Part shown: positions 1-7,100 of the stretch, piece by piece
Position numbering within the stretch: the first letter of the stretch is position 1
How the letters are laid out: each line of letters opens with the position of its first letter
DNA from: an uncultured Eubacteriales bacterium
Lineage (GTDB): Bacteria; Bacillota; Clostridia; Oscillospirales; Oscillospiraceae
NCBI GenBank assembly: GCA_900540635.1
Contig: UQGU01000010.1
Span: 1-55,373, forward strand
Direction: 5' to 3'
Length of the DNA: 55,373 bases
Notes under the pieces: model-generated
Database searches by the model: none
What the model was told of the DNA's origin: nothing
The model's input: the letters and a program-made list of their open reading frames with translations, nothing else
Program-made: the position numbers and the translations under genes

Positions 1-144
1 TGGGACAACAGCGTGGACAGCTTCAGCAATTCCATTCGCGTCCACATCTCCGCCCTGCGCAAAAAGCTCCGCGCCGTGCTGGGCTATGACCCCATCCGCA
101 ACCGCATCGGCGAGGGCTATCTGATGGGAGGCGAGGAGAAATGA
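1..144 (+). CDS. OmpR-family response regulator, C-terminal end (partial)
   Basis: The frame is open from the first base and ends at a TGA at 142-144. The 47 visible residues are the end of an OmpR/PhoB winged-helix domain: an IRVHISALRKKL recognition helix followed by the closing wing IRNRIGEGYLM. The receiver domain lies outside the window. The stop overlaps the ATG of the downstream sensor kinase (ATGA), so the two are translationally coupled and form one two-component system. The target is unknown. Because the following DNA belongs to a remnant of a guaA-integrated element, this pair may itself be cargo of that element (inference). Confidence 0.9.
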   Translation, partial: WDNSVDSFSNSIRVHISALRKKLRAVLGYDPIRNRIGEGYLMGGEEK

Positions 145-1292
145 AGCGGCTTTCCCTGCAGTGGCGCATCACGCTGATGTCCGTCCTGCTCATCGGCATC
201 ACCTGCGTGGCCATGAATTTGCTGCTGTGCTCCTCCGGTGTGTACTATATGGACACCATTGCGGACAGCTTACAGGGCGGCGGCACGGTGATCCTGAATG
301 ATGGCGGAGCGGCGAGCTTTGACCCGCAGCTCATAGCGCCCAACGAGGAGTTGACCATCGTCGTCGATGGGGTGCAGGGGCGCTTCCGCACCACCAACTG
401 GTACATCACGGCGGCGGTAACGCTGCTCAGCGGCATCCTCGCCTATTTCGTCAGCGGACACGCTCTCAAGCCCCTGCGCAGCTTTACCTCGCAGGTGGAG
501 CAGGTGCAGCTGAACAATCTTGCCGATATGAGGATCGATGAAGATGCTATTTCGGAGTTCCGGCAGCTGAGCCGCTCGTTCAACCAGATGCTGGAGCGGC
601 TGAACAACGCCTTTTCCGCCCAGCGGCAGTTCACCGGCAACGCCGCCCACGAGCTGCGCACGCCGCTGGCGCTGATGCAGGCGCAGTTGGAGCTGTTTTC
701 CGCGGAGCATCCTGATGTGCGACCGGAGACGGCGGAGTTCCTCACGCTTTTGCGTGAGCAGACGGAACGGCTGACGCAGATGACCAGGACACTGCTGGAG
801 ATGAGCAATCTGCGGCAGGTGGCGCGGAACGAGCGGATCCAGCTCGCTCCCATGATCGAGGAGATCTTCACAGATCTTGCGCCGCTTTCAGATAAGCTCG
901 GCGTCACGCTGACGTCGGAGGGCGACGGCATTATGACCGGCAGCGATGCACTGATCTACCGGCTGATCTTCAACCTGACGGAGAATGCTGTCAAGTACAA
1001 CCGGCCGGGCGGCTCGGTACGGGTTTCTGTCACTCAGGAGTTGGAAAAGCTCCTGATCCGCGTCTCCGACACCGGCTGCGGCATCCCGGAGGTGTATCAG
1101 CGCAGTATCTTCCAGCCCTTCTTCCGGGTGGACAAGTCTCGCAGCCGGGAATACGGTGGCGCAGGACTGGGGCTCTCACTGGTATGGGAGATCACCGACC
1201 TCCACGGCGGCTCCGTTTGGGTAGAGGAAAGTTCGGAGAAGGGCACTACCATTGCGGTGGAGCTGCCAACGCAACAATCAGCGAAGCCCTAA
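141..1292 (+). CDS. Two-component sensor histidine kinase (membrane)
   Basis: This 383-residue kinase pairs with the response regulator whose gene ends at 144. It has a hydrophobic helix at about 11-31, a short extracytoplasmic loop of about 50 residues and a second membrane helix at about 88-106. A HAMP-like linker (SGHALKPLRSFTSQVEQV) comes next. The H-box is NAAHELRTPLAL, with the phospho-accepting His near residue 170. The N-box is NLTENAVKYN, followed by a G1 box (VSDTGCGI), an F-box (FQPFFRVDKS) and a G2 box (GAGLGLSLV), so all catalytic motifs are intact. The short sensor loop resembles kinases that detect envelope stress or antimicrobials through a partner transporter, but no transporter is visible, so the signal is unknown. 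The ATG overlaps the previous stop by ATGA. Confidence 0.93.
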   Translation: MKRLSLQWRITLMSVLLIGITCVAMNLLLCSSGVYYMDTIADSLQGGGTVILNDGGAASFDPQLIAPNEELTIVVDGVQGRFRTTNWYITAAVTLLSGILAYFVSGHALKPLRSFTSQVEQVQLNNLADMRIDEDAISEFRQLSRSFNQMLERLNNAFSAQRQFTGNAAHELRTPLALMQAQLELFSAEHPDVRPETAEFLTLLREQTERLTQMTRTLLEMSNLRQVARNERIQLAPMIEEIFTDLAPLSDKLGVTLTSEGDGIMTGSDALIYRLIFNLTENAVKYNRPGGSVRVSVTQELEKLLIRVSDTGCGIPEVYQRSIFQPFFRVDKSRSREYGGAGLGLSLVWEITDLHGGSVWVEESSEKGTTIAVELPTQQSAKP

Positions 1293-1299
1293 AACCCTT

Positions 1300-1425
1300 T
1301 TATTCGTTTTTCGCCGCTTCCCTTGCCACCCTGCGGCGTTCCTCTCTGTATGGGACGGTCAGCCGGAAAGAGAAGCGTCCCTTTTCAATCTCAAATTCCT
1401 TGCAGCGTTTCGTCCATAGAATCTG
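1300..1425 (-). pseudogene. Fossil: relaxase fragment joined to tail of small element protein
   Basis: Read on the minus strand this stretch encodes about ten residues (QILWTKRCK) matching an internal segment of the MobV relaxase at 21496-22707 (QILWSKRCK). They are joined directly to the C-terminal half of the small protein encoded at 21058-21351 (FEIEKGRFSFRLTVPY and so on, against FEIAKERISIRLTAPY). The order regulator tail, relaxase, small protein is the order in the intact element, so this is a collapsed copy of the mobilization module. There is no start codon of its own and it is surely not functional. It marks the right end of the leftmost element. Confidence 0.7.
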
Positions 1426-1441
1426 TTTTCCACGACGGGGA

Positions 1442-1537
1442 TGTCCAAAATACGACACCTCTGGAAAATTCAAAAAGGTTGGCCCCTCCCAGGAACTGAG
1501 TGATTCCCTGGTTTCCAAATTCAAAGACATTCTTTAA
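1442..1537 (+). pseudogene. Fossil C-terminal tail of XRE regulator
   Basis: The last 31 codons before the TAA at 1535-1537 (ending PSQELSDSLVSKFKDIL) match the C-terminus of the XRE repressor at 26149-26679 (PSQGLSDMLVGAFKNYLEDI). The upstream DNA-binding part is gone. As in the intact gene, a strong hairpin follows immediately. The fragment shows that the right end of a second, older element of the same family lies here. Confidence 0.65.
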
Positions 1538-1542
1538 GACAA

Positions 1543-1587
1543 AAAATGCTCTGCCGAGTTCGTTCCAAAAACTCAGCAGAGCATTTT
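1543..1587. terminator. Bidirectional intrinsic terminator
   Basis: The arms AAAATGCTCTGCCGAGTT and AACTCAGCAGAGCATTTT pair over 18 bp with one mismatch around a 9-nt loop. A-runs and T-runs on both sides allow termination in both directions. It follows the XRE tail, as the 26689-26722 hairpin follows the intact regulator. Confidence 0.8.
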
Positions 1588-1599
1588 ATTTGGATTATC

Positions 1600-1740
1600 T
1601 CATTCCCACTCAATGCAAGAACACATATCTTAACGGATTTTGCTTAGATAATATTTGCTTCTGTTCTTCTGAGAATTTTGAGGCTCCATATTATCCGGGC
1701 TATACGATGGATGTTTATCAAAATCTTATCAGGGGTGATA
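1600..1740. other. Element junction: att core plus left-end arm (E1/E2)
   Basis: TCATTCCCACTC at 1600-1611 differs by one base from the 12-bp end of guaA at 26890-26901. The next 130 bp or so are nearly identical to 6936-7065 and end with TTATCAAAATCTTATCAG, which also occurs at 26814-26831 beside the attachment site at guaA. This fits a recombination core followed by integrase arm-binding sites. The junction joins the right end of one element to the left end of the next. Confidence 0.7.
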
Positions 1741-1781
1741 AAGTGCCTTTGGCGTATAATATATATACTATCATTGTTCTG

Positions 1782-2123
1782 TTAAGCACTTGTATGAACC
1801 GCTTTGGCAATAGACGCTTCTACAAAGCTATTAAGGCTCACATTTCGTGCCATGGCGGCAACAACAGCTTGCTTATGCAGCTCAGGAGAAATACGCACAT
1901 TGAAGTTGCCCTTGTATGCTTTTTCCGATTCCGCACCGGACTGCGCACACAAATCCAGATAATCATCTACCGCACTATGGAAATCCGCAATCAGCTCCCG
2001 TGCATTGCTTCCCTCATAGGAAACCAATGCCCGGATGCCCAGAATCTTGCCGTAGAACAGAGCGTCTTCTTCCGAAAATTCCACACTGCCGAGATAGCCT
2101 TTATATTCCATTGTATTATTCAT
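1782..2123 (-). CDS. HicB-family antitoxin-like protein, apparently orphan
   Basis: This 113-residue protein has the two-part HicB layout. Residues about 5-55 form the partly degraded RNase-H-like fold (MEYKGYLGSVEFSEEDALFYGKI split as a beta hairpin with an SVEFSEED turn). The C-terminal 45 residues form an Arg-rich ribbon-helix-helix segment (NFNVRISPELHKQAVVAAMA). HicB proteins neutralise the HicA mRNA interferase and repress their own operon. No HicA-sized double-stranded-RNA-binding-like gene lies on either side, so the partner may be lost or elsewhere, or the protein may act only as a regulator. The ATG at 2123 is chosen because AGGAGG sits 7 nt upstream. Confidence 0.8.
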   Translation of the reverse strand: MNNTMEYKGYLGSVEFSEEDALFYGKILGIRALVSYEGSNARELIADFHSAVDDYLDLCAQSGAESEKAYKGNFNVRISPELHKQAVVAAMARNVSLNSFVEASIAKAVHTSA

Positions 2124-2286
2124 AGAAGTCCCTCCTGTTCCTATATTAGGTGTTATATACGGTATCAAGTATTTTTTAGAAAAAGCGATCCAAATCATTC
2201 AAAGTTTTTGGAATAAGCTTTGTATTTTCATATCAGTGTGTTATCATGTTCGCCAACCGGAAAGAAGGCTGATCCCTTGCATTAGG

Positions 2287-2383
2287 TTTCCCGGGAGGCT
2301 GGAACGGCATCCACACCTTCCCGGTGCGCATACCATCCCAGCCTCCCGGGAAATCGGTAGCCGAGGGGCGGTTAAGCCGCCCC
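2287..2383. repeat. Inverted repeat and adjacent GC hairpin
   Basis: TTTCCCGGGAGGCTGG at 2287-2302 and its exact complement at 2338-2353 form a 16-bp perfect inverted repeat around 35 bp. A second hairpin, GGGGCGG-TTAAG-CCGCCCC, follows at 2365-2383. Neither is followed by a T-run, so they are not obvious terminators. The stretch 2124-2463 holds no gene. The structure may be an insertion-sequence end or a structured repeat; its identity is unknown. Confidence 0.55.
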
Positions 2384-2407
2384 CTGTAATAGATTTCTAC
2401 CAGAGCT

Positions 2408-2453
2408 GTAATCAATTTTGCGTGTATCTGTGCCGTAATTAATTTTGCGCATA
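2408..2453. repeat. Tandem 19-bp motif, possible IS end
   Basis: GTAATCAATTTTGCGTGTA at 2408-2426 and GTAATTAATTTTGCGCATA at 2435-2453 are imperfect direct repeats with a 27-bp period, just downstream of the symporter stop. Short repeated boxes of this type are typical of transposase-binding sites at IS21-like ends. No transposase is present, so this would be a remnant. Confidence 0.4.
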
Positions 2454-2463
2454 ACTCTTGACA

Positions 2464-4047
2464 CTACCGCAATTTACAATCTAGTTTTGCATATTTCTCA
2501 TCATAATCCGAGCAGAAAAACACTTGATAATACCCCAAAGGCACTTTCTGATTCTGTGTCAAAAGGCTTCCGGCTACCATGCAGATCAAGGATACAATCC
2601 AAGCGGGAATAAAGGCGTTTACGCCACCCATGGCAACGCCCCACCAGGCTTTGGTGTAAGGGATAATACTGGACAGAAAATAGCAGACAATATACGTTCC
2701 ATAACCACCAATCGTGGAGAGGATCATACCGGTTTTTGTGGCCTTTTTCCAATAAAATCCCAAGAGGATTGGCCAATACCAGCCGCCGCCAATGCTGCCG
2801 AGAGCAAAGTTAATCATGTACTGTGTAATGTCTGTAGGCTTCAGAGCAACCAGCACACCAATCACACCGACGCCAATAATGACGCCATAATTGATTCTGC
2901 TCTGCGTTTTTTCAGGAACTTCCTTCATGAGGCAGTCGACGATGAAATCCTTTGCCAGAATAGCACCGGCAGAGATGCATATACCGGCAATGGAGGATTG
3001 AACAGCAGCGAACACACCAGAGAAGATAATGCCGCCCACCCAGGAAGGAAGCAGATTAGTGGCCACAAACATAGAGGTGTAGTCAGCAACAGCAATATTC
3101 GGATTGATTGCACGGACCAGCGGACCAATCATGCACATCAGACCGTTGACAATAAAGAATGTTAACGTGGCGATCAAAATCCCCAGCTTCAGCTTTTTGT
3201 GGTCGTTATATGTCATGGAAACAGACAGAGAATGAGGCATGACACCAACACCAACGCCGAAAAAGAGGGACAGGCCCAGGATATTCCAAAAGGAACCGGA
3301 GGACTGCGCTTGGAGAATTGTTGGGAAGGTAACGGCAAGGCTCTGCATAGCCTGGGTGACGCCTCCATACATTTGGGTGTTTCTAAATATCAAAACGCCA
3401 ATGATAGAAAACGTGGCCGCAAGCATAACTACACCCTGAATAACAGCTACCTTTGCCAGAGATTTTACACCGCCTGAAACCGTGTAAACAACAGAGATAA
3501 TAATCACCAGGAACAAACCGAGATAGTAGCTGTTGCTGCCAGTGACTGCCGCGAAGATTTTGGCACCGGCGGAAATTTGGCCGCATCCAAAAAACACCAG
3601 GCCCAACGCGCCCGTGACTGCCAGCGCGCCCACAACACCCTTGGATTGAAAACGGAGGCGCAGCAGCTGCAAATAGGAAACTGCGCCAGTCCGTTCACGC
3701 AGAATAGCAATTTTCCGTCCAACAGCACCAAGACAGTAGGCGGAGGTCAGAAATCCGCTGTAATAAATCAGAGGGGAAGCAAACCCGACTGCGTAGCTGA
3801 GGCCGGGAGCCGCAACCATGGAACCGCCGGACATGGCGTTTGTCGCGGCAATCATGGCGATGGAAAATGCACCGATGTTGCCGCCTCCTGTAAGGAAGGA
3901 CGCGAGGTTGTCGGAGCCACCCTTCCGGGCCTGTGCTTTTACATAGAATCCGAATCCGACGATGATAATTGAATACACCGAAAAGATTAGCAGCATGGTG
4001 ACCGAAGTAGAGCGGGCAATGGTAAAGCCGCCAAGATCCTGTGCCAT
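2464..4047 (-). CDS. Sodium:solute symporter (SSS family)
   Basis: This 527-residue, very hydrophobic protein has about 13 predicted membrane helices, the usual size for the SSS family (PanF, PutP, ActP). Visible family features include the early helix with TGGGNIGAFSIAMIAATNAMSGG, rich in small residues near the Na+ and substrate site, and the repeated Gly/Ser-rich helices. It imports a small organic solute with Na+. Its start overlaps the stop of the DUF997 gene (TAATG), the pairing known for PanF/YhdT-type transporters. The dehydrogenase gene just upstream suggests the substrate is an N-carboxyalkyl amino acid, a hydroxy acid or a related compound, but the sequence cannot say which. Confidence 0.88.
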   Translation of the reverse strand: MAQDLGGFTIARSTSVTMLLIFSVYSIIIVGFGFYVKAQARKGGSDNLASFLTGGGNIGAFSIAMIAATNAMSGGSMVAAPGLSYAVGFASPLIYYSGFLTSAYCLGAVGRKIAILRERTGAVSYLQLLRLRFQSKGVVGALAVTGALGLVFFGCGQISAGAKIFAAVTGSNSYYLGLFLVIIISVVYTVSGGVKSLAKVAVIQGVVMLAATFSIIGVLIFRNTQMYGGVTQAMQSLAVTFPTILQAQSSGSFWNILGLSLFFGVGVGVMPHSLSVSMTYNDHKKLKLGILIATLTFFIVNGLMCMIGPLVRAINPNIAVADYTSMFVATNLLPSWVGGIIFSGVFAAVQSSIAGICISAGAILAKDFIVDCLMKEVPEKTQSRINYGVIIGVGVIGVLVALKPTDITQYMINFALGSIGGGWYWPILLGFYWKKATKTGMILSTIGGYGTYIVCYFLSSIIPYTKAWWGVAMGGVNAFIPAWIVSLICMVAGSLLTQNQKVPLGYYQVFFCSDYDEKYAKLDCKLR

Positions 4048-4373
4048 TATTTCTCCCCCTTTCTATCAGCTCTTGCTGTCAGCGGAAATTCGTCCCATTT
4101 ACAGATATGAACGATGCCAATGATGGTCATGATGGTGTAGATAATTGTCGCACCGGAAAACCAGAGAGGAAAACCCAAAAAGTATGTCATCTGTGTGGGA
4201 TCGCCCGTCCCGAAATAAAACATCCAGCAGGTGCCAATTATAGATGCGACAATGCCGAGAATGTGCAGAAACAAAGCGCTCTTTTTGCTTGCTTCAAAGC
4301 GCGGATCATAATCAGTGATGGCCGCAGTGTCATAATCACAGCGGTCCAAATCGTGATTGCTATTCACGTTCAA
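4047..4373 (-). CDS. DUF997 / YhdT-like small membrane subunit
   Basis: This 108-residue protein has a charged N-terminus (about 1-30) followed by two hydrophobic segments at about 32-52 and 65-88. The pattern FEASKKSALFLHILGI then GFPLWFSGATIIYTI is typical of DUF997 proteins, which are encoded directly before SSS-family transporters such as pantothenate permease. Its stop codon overlaps the symporter ATG by one base, so the two are translationally coupled and probably work as one transporter. The exact function of DUF997 subunits is not established. Confidence 0.82.
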   Translation of the reverse strand: MNVNSNHDLDRCDYDTAAITDYDPRFEASKKSALFLHILGIVASIIGTCWMFYFGTGDPTQMTYFLGFPLWFSGATIIYTIMTIIGIVHICKWDEFPLTARADRKGEK

Positions 4374-4404
4374 TACGCTCCTCTCTAAAATTGTCTATGT
4401 GGGA

Positions 4405-5487
4405 TTAGAATTTGCCCGTTTTCGCGTAACGATTCAACTCTTCGGCGTTTCTGCCGCTAATGCCGAGTACTTCGGCAGTTCTGCCGTTTTTGAACCAATC
4501 TGTGTCATGGGCGACACCGACCAGAGTGATCACAGCATCCATGATGGGCGTTTCAATGCCCAGCTGATCCGCGATAGAGGCCCAGCAGACCAGAGCGATT
4601 GGGATATCTTCCGTCAGATAGCGGTAGTTGATATCATTGGGGCCGGCAATCGAGGTGAGGTTGTGGCAACCGTGGCCCATAGCATACAGTGGCACCCAGG
4701 AATCGACCTTATCGACGCCAGCAAAATCCTCCAGAGCATGGATATCATAGCCGAGCGCCTTACCAATTTTCAGCCGTTCCTTGTTAAGGAGAACGTCAAT
4801 TTTCAGACCGGAGGGTTGGAATCCGTGCTCGTACAAAAAGAAGTTGACATCTGGCTTTTCGATGTTGCTGAGGTTGACAAGGCAAGGGCCAGGGTGTACA
4901 GTAGGATTAATCAAGCTTAGACCGCACTCAAGAACATCGCTGTAGAGACCGGGGAAATCATAGACATCCTTGCGAATCTGATCGTAGTATTTCTCTGCGG
5001 CGGCGGCGGGGAAAAACGCGATAGGTGCTAGATGACGCTCAAACATACGAACCTTCCCTGGTTCTGCCCGCCTGGTGCTGAAGGGCGGGATCGTAGATTC
5101 CACAAAGATGGGGCAAGTAGGGTCATCGCCCCATACGTTCTTGTAAATCAGAGAGGCCATACAGCCGTTGAAGGTAATCACGATCTGCTCAGCTGTGGTA
5201 TGCCCCTTCAGGATTTTGGCAAATTCCTCATGACGATTGCCAGGGACACAGATGATGATATAGTCTGCACCCTTTACAGCCTCGTCAATGTTGGAAGTCA
5301 CCACATCGATCTTTTCTTTTGCATTAAATTCGCCGACGCATTCAATCTCATGAGAAATTGCGATGGTCTGGAATCTGGAGAACAGATAGTCAGGCGCAAA
5401 CAGCCGGACTTCCTGACCCTTGGCTTTCATATCGACAGCAATTGTCTGGGCTACATTTCCAGTTCCTAATACAGCAATGGTTTTCAT
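4405..5487 (-). CDS. NAD(P)-dependent octopine/nopaline-dehydrogenase-family protein
   Basis: The 360-residue protein starts with a Rossmann dinucleotide fold (MKTIAVLGTGNVAQTIAVDM; GxGxxA at about residues 8-13) typical of 6-phosphogluconate-dehydrogenase-like enzymes. The C-terminal half matches the all-helical opine dehydrogenase domain (residues about 185-330), including the conserved region around NPTVHPGP and the catalytic-type His in it. Family members make or oxidise N-(carboxyalkyl)amino acids. It is the first gene of the operon with the DUF997 subunit and symporter, which points to uptake and oxidation of an opine-like compound rather than synthesis. AGGAGG lies upstream of the ATG. 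Confidence 0.85.
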   Translation of the reverse strand: MKTIAVLGTGNVAQTIAVDMKAKGQEVRLFAPDYLFSRFQTIAISHEIECVGEFNAKEKIDVVTSNIDEAVKGADYIIICVPGNRHEEFAKILKGHTTAEQIVITFNGCMASLIYKNVWGDDPTCPIFVESTIPPFSTRRAEPGKVRMFERHLAPIAFFPAAAAEKYYDQIRKDVYDFPGLYSDVLECGLSLINPTVHPGPCLVNLSNIEKPDVNFFLYEHGFQPSGLKIDVLLNKERLKIGKALGYDIHALEDFAGVDKVDSWVPLYAMGHGCHNLTSIAGPNDINYRYLTEDIPIALVCWASIADQLGIETPIMDAVITLVGVAHDTDWFKNGRTAEVLGISGRNAEELNRYAKTGKF

Positions 5488-5507
5488 GGTGTACCCTCCT
5501 GTTGAAT

Positions 5508-5555
5508 CCCGTAGTTACGGGTATTCGTTACAACGGATTTATGTTCGCTATAACG
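5508..5555. promoter_or_regulatory. Cluster of small palindromes, candidate operators
   Basis: Just upstream of the dehydrogenase gene, CCCGTAGTTACGGG (5508-5521, 6-bp arms), CGTTACAACG (5526-5535) and CGCTATAACG (5546-5555) form a row of short dyads with CG(T/C)TA-type half-sites. The position between divergent genes suits binding by the XRE-cupin regulator encoded opposite. This is inference from position and symmetry. Confidence 0.5.
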
Positions 5556-5641
5556 TATATACATAATGCATCATTTCAGCCGCTCTGTCAATAACGCAAT
5601 TCTACAAATTTTGTCTTCAGAAATTTAGTGGTATTACCACA

Positions 5642-5671
5642 TTGACATATCCTTAGATACGCTGTTAGAAT
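5642..5671 (+). promoter_or_regulatory. Promoter of the XRE-cupin regulator
   Basis: TTGACA at 5642-5647 and TAGAAT at 5666-5671 are separated by 18 bp and lie about 75 bp before the regulator ATG. Confidence 0.65.
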
Positions 5672-5745
5672 AAGAGAATATGCTTACCCGAAATGGATGG
5701 AGTATATTATATCTGCCTGCAGCGGCATAACAGGAGGCGGAATTC

Positions 5746-6297
5746 ATGGACGAGCAATTGAAAATCGGCGAAAACTTGAAAAACATCCGGAAGAGCATGG
5801 GACTCAGCCTTGATGCGGTTTCTTCCATGACTGGTGTAAGCAAAACCATGCTGAGCCAGATCGAACGATCTGAGTCTGTTCCGACACTGGCTACGGTTTC
5901 GAAAATCGCAAACGGATTAAAAATACGATACGACAATCTTCTGACGAGCCCTCAATCTCTGTATTGCGATATCAAGTATATTGAGAACACCTCTCCGGTT
6001 GTTGACAACGACGGAAAAATCTTGTTTTACTGTATTTTTCCATTTACACCTGCAACAGGCTTTGAAATTTTCTATTGTGTTCTCAAACCTGGATGCAATC
6101 ATGTGTCGCAGACTCACAAGAACGGGCGGACAGAGTACGTGATGGTCGCTGATGGGGAAGTCGAGGTCGCTGTTGGTGGCAATATTTACCAGCTAAAAAA
6201 AGGGACTGCCGTTGCGTTTGACGCAAGTGCGGAGCATAAATATATCAACAACGGCATAGAAGATGCAAATATGTATTTTGTACTTAGCTACAAATGA
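5746..6297 (+). CDS. XRE-family transcriptional regulator with cupin domain
   Basis: The 183-residue protein has an N-terminal helix-turn-helix of the XRE/Cro type at about 8-62 (LDAVSSMTGVSKTMLSQIER is the HTH core) and a C-terminal double-stranded beta-helix cupin at about 95-180 (THKNGRTEYVMVADGEVEV). Regulators of this build bind a small ligand in the cupin and control a linked metabolic operon. It is transcribed divergently from the dehydrogenase/DUF997/symporter operon across a 258-bp spacer with several small palindromes, so it is the likely local regulator. The ligand may be the transported substrate. Confidence 0.9.
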   Translation: MDEQLKIGENLKNIRKSMGLSLDAVSSMTGVSKTMLSQIERSESVPTLATVSKIANGLKIRYDNLLTSPQSLYCDIKYIENTSPVVDNDGKILFYCIFPFTPATGFEIFYCVLKPGCNHVSQTHKNGRTEYVMVADGEVEVAVGGNIYQLKKGTAVAFDASAEHKYINNGIEDANMYFVLSYK

Positions 6298-6300
6298 TTT

Positions 6301-6321
6301 AGGGAACCTCTGAATATATCG
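6301..6321. repeat. Possible MITE/IS end remnant
   Basis: The motif GGAACCTCTGAATATATCG resembles the terminal repeat of the MITE-like element at 28491-28651 (GGGAGCTCTGAATAAATCGG). Only one end is seen and no partner was found nearby, so this is tentative. Confidence 0.3.
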
Positions 6322-6357
6322 ACCCATATTCTGCTTAATGGGAAAATATCACAAATT

Positions 6358-6658
6358 TCATTTCGTCGTTCTCCTCAAATTCTGTGTGTTCTTCTTCGCC
6401 AGCTCGCTGGCAGCTTGCCGTCTCTTTTCACTGTAAGGTGCCGCCAAGCGGATGCCAAAACGGCCTTTTTTGATGGCAAAGGTTTTTGCAGCCGTTGCCG
6501 TCGTCGTCCAGTTAACGGCATTCTGTGGGATATTTCTCGGCAAAGGCCGCAAGCCTCTTTTTGAAGTCTGTGTTGTAGGTAAAGATTTCTACAAACTCGT
6601 CTGCTTCTGTAAAGCAAATGCTGGTTCTCTTTTGTTTCTTGGTAAGCCCTGTTTTCAT
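6358..6658 (-). pseudogene. Broken copy of the small element protein
   Basis: The start MKTGLTKKQK, its AGGAGG site and most of the sequence match the intact gene at 21058-21351. This copy has a stop (TAA) where the intact gene has CAG or CAA after CR (residues TECR-stop), and about 30 bases later a frameshift before FAIKKGRFGIRLAAPYS. Two independent lesions show it is decaying. It sits beside an XRE tail, so the relaxase, replication and integrase genes that separate these two genes in the intact element have been deleted. Confidence 0.8.
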
Positions 6659-6693
6659 AAGTACCTCCTGAATCTGTAAATTTTTCCCGGCTG

Positions 6694-6776
6694 TACACCC
6701 GGAAATGGCACAAAATACCATCCCAGAAACTCAGCGACTATCTGGTAAAGCTTTTGCTGACTGGCTGAAAGATTAA
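6694..6776 (+). pseudogene. Frameshifted tail of XRE regulator
   Basis: The frame TRKWHKIPSQKLSDYLVK continues after a one-base shift as AFADWLKD and a stop at 6774-6776. It matches the end of the XRE protein at 26149-26679 (TQRWAKVPSQGLSDMLV, then GAFKNYLEDI). A strong hairpin follows. It is the right-end marker of element E2. Confidence 0.65.
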
Positions 6777-6782
6777 AACATG

Positions 6783-6829
6783 CAAAAAAGGAGCTAACTG
6801 ACGAATGGGATCAGTTAGCTCCTTTTTTT
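6783..6829. terminator. Strong bidirectional intrinsic terminator
   Basis: AAAAAAGGAGCTAACTGA and TCAGTTAGCTCCTTTTTT form an 18-bp perfect stem with a 9-nt loop and flanking A/T-runs. It follows the XRE tail at the right end of E2. Confidence 0.88.
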
Positions 6830-6923
6830 ATGAATTATGAAAAGATGTTGCCAAAACGTTGCCAGCGGCAGTCTCAGCCTTCAAAAAGCATGGATTTCTC
6901 TGGTGTTTTTTACCCTGTGCAAA

Positions 6924-7065
6924 TCATTCCCACTCAATGCAAGAACACATATCTTAACGGATTTTGCTTAGATAATATTTGCTTCTGTTCTTCTGAGAAT
7001 TTTGATTCTCCATATTATCTTGGCTATACGATGGATGCTTATCAAAATCTTATCAGGGGTGATAA
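6924..7065. other. Element junction: att core plus left-end arm (E2/E3)
   Basis: TCATTCCCACTC at 6924-6935 is followed by about 130 bp nearly identical to 1612-1740, including TTATCAAAATCTTATCAG at 7039-7056. Together with the preceding XRE tail and terminator it reads as the right end of E2 joined to the left end of the next element. The spacer 6830-6923 contains two TGTTGCC/CGTTGCC boxes and no gene. Confidence 0.7.
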
Positions 7066-7100
7066 GCGCCGGGATGAATAATGCGATTCGAGGACGGCTT

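Larger units (their letters stand above)
1612..6935. mobile_element. E2: decayed guaA-family integrated element
   Basis: The segment is bounded by attachment-core copies at 1600-1611 and 6924-6935. It begins with the conserved left-end arm and ends with a broken small element gene, a frameshifted XRE-regulator tail and a strong terminator. Cargo is a HicB antitoxin and a symporter/dehydrogenase/regulator operon. Relaxase, replication ATPase and integrase genes are missing, so it cannot move by itself. Mobilization by the integrase of the neighbouring element is conceivable but unproven. Confidence 0.6.

Noticed and set aside
1500..2216. A plus-strand frame whose translation (PTQCKNTYLNGFCLDN...) recurs at 6830-7081.
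   Set aside because: The match comes from the duplicated left-end DNA of the elements. The frame runs across the att core and opposite the HicB gene, and the two copies have unrelated starts.
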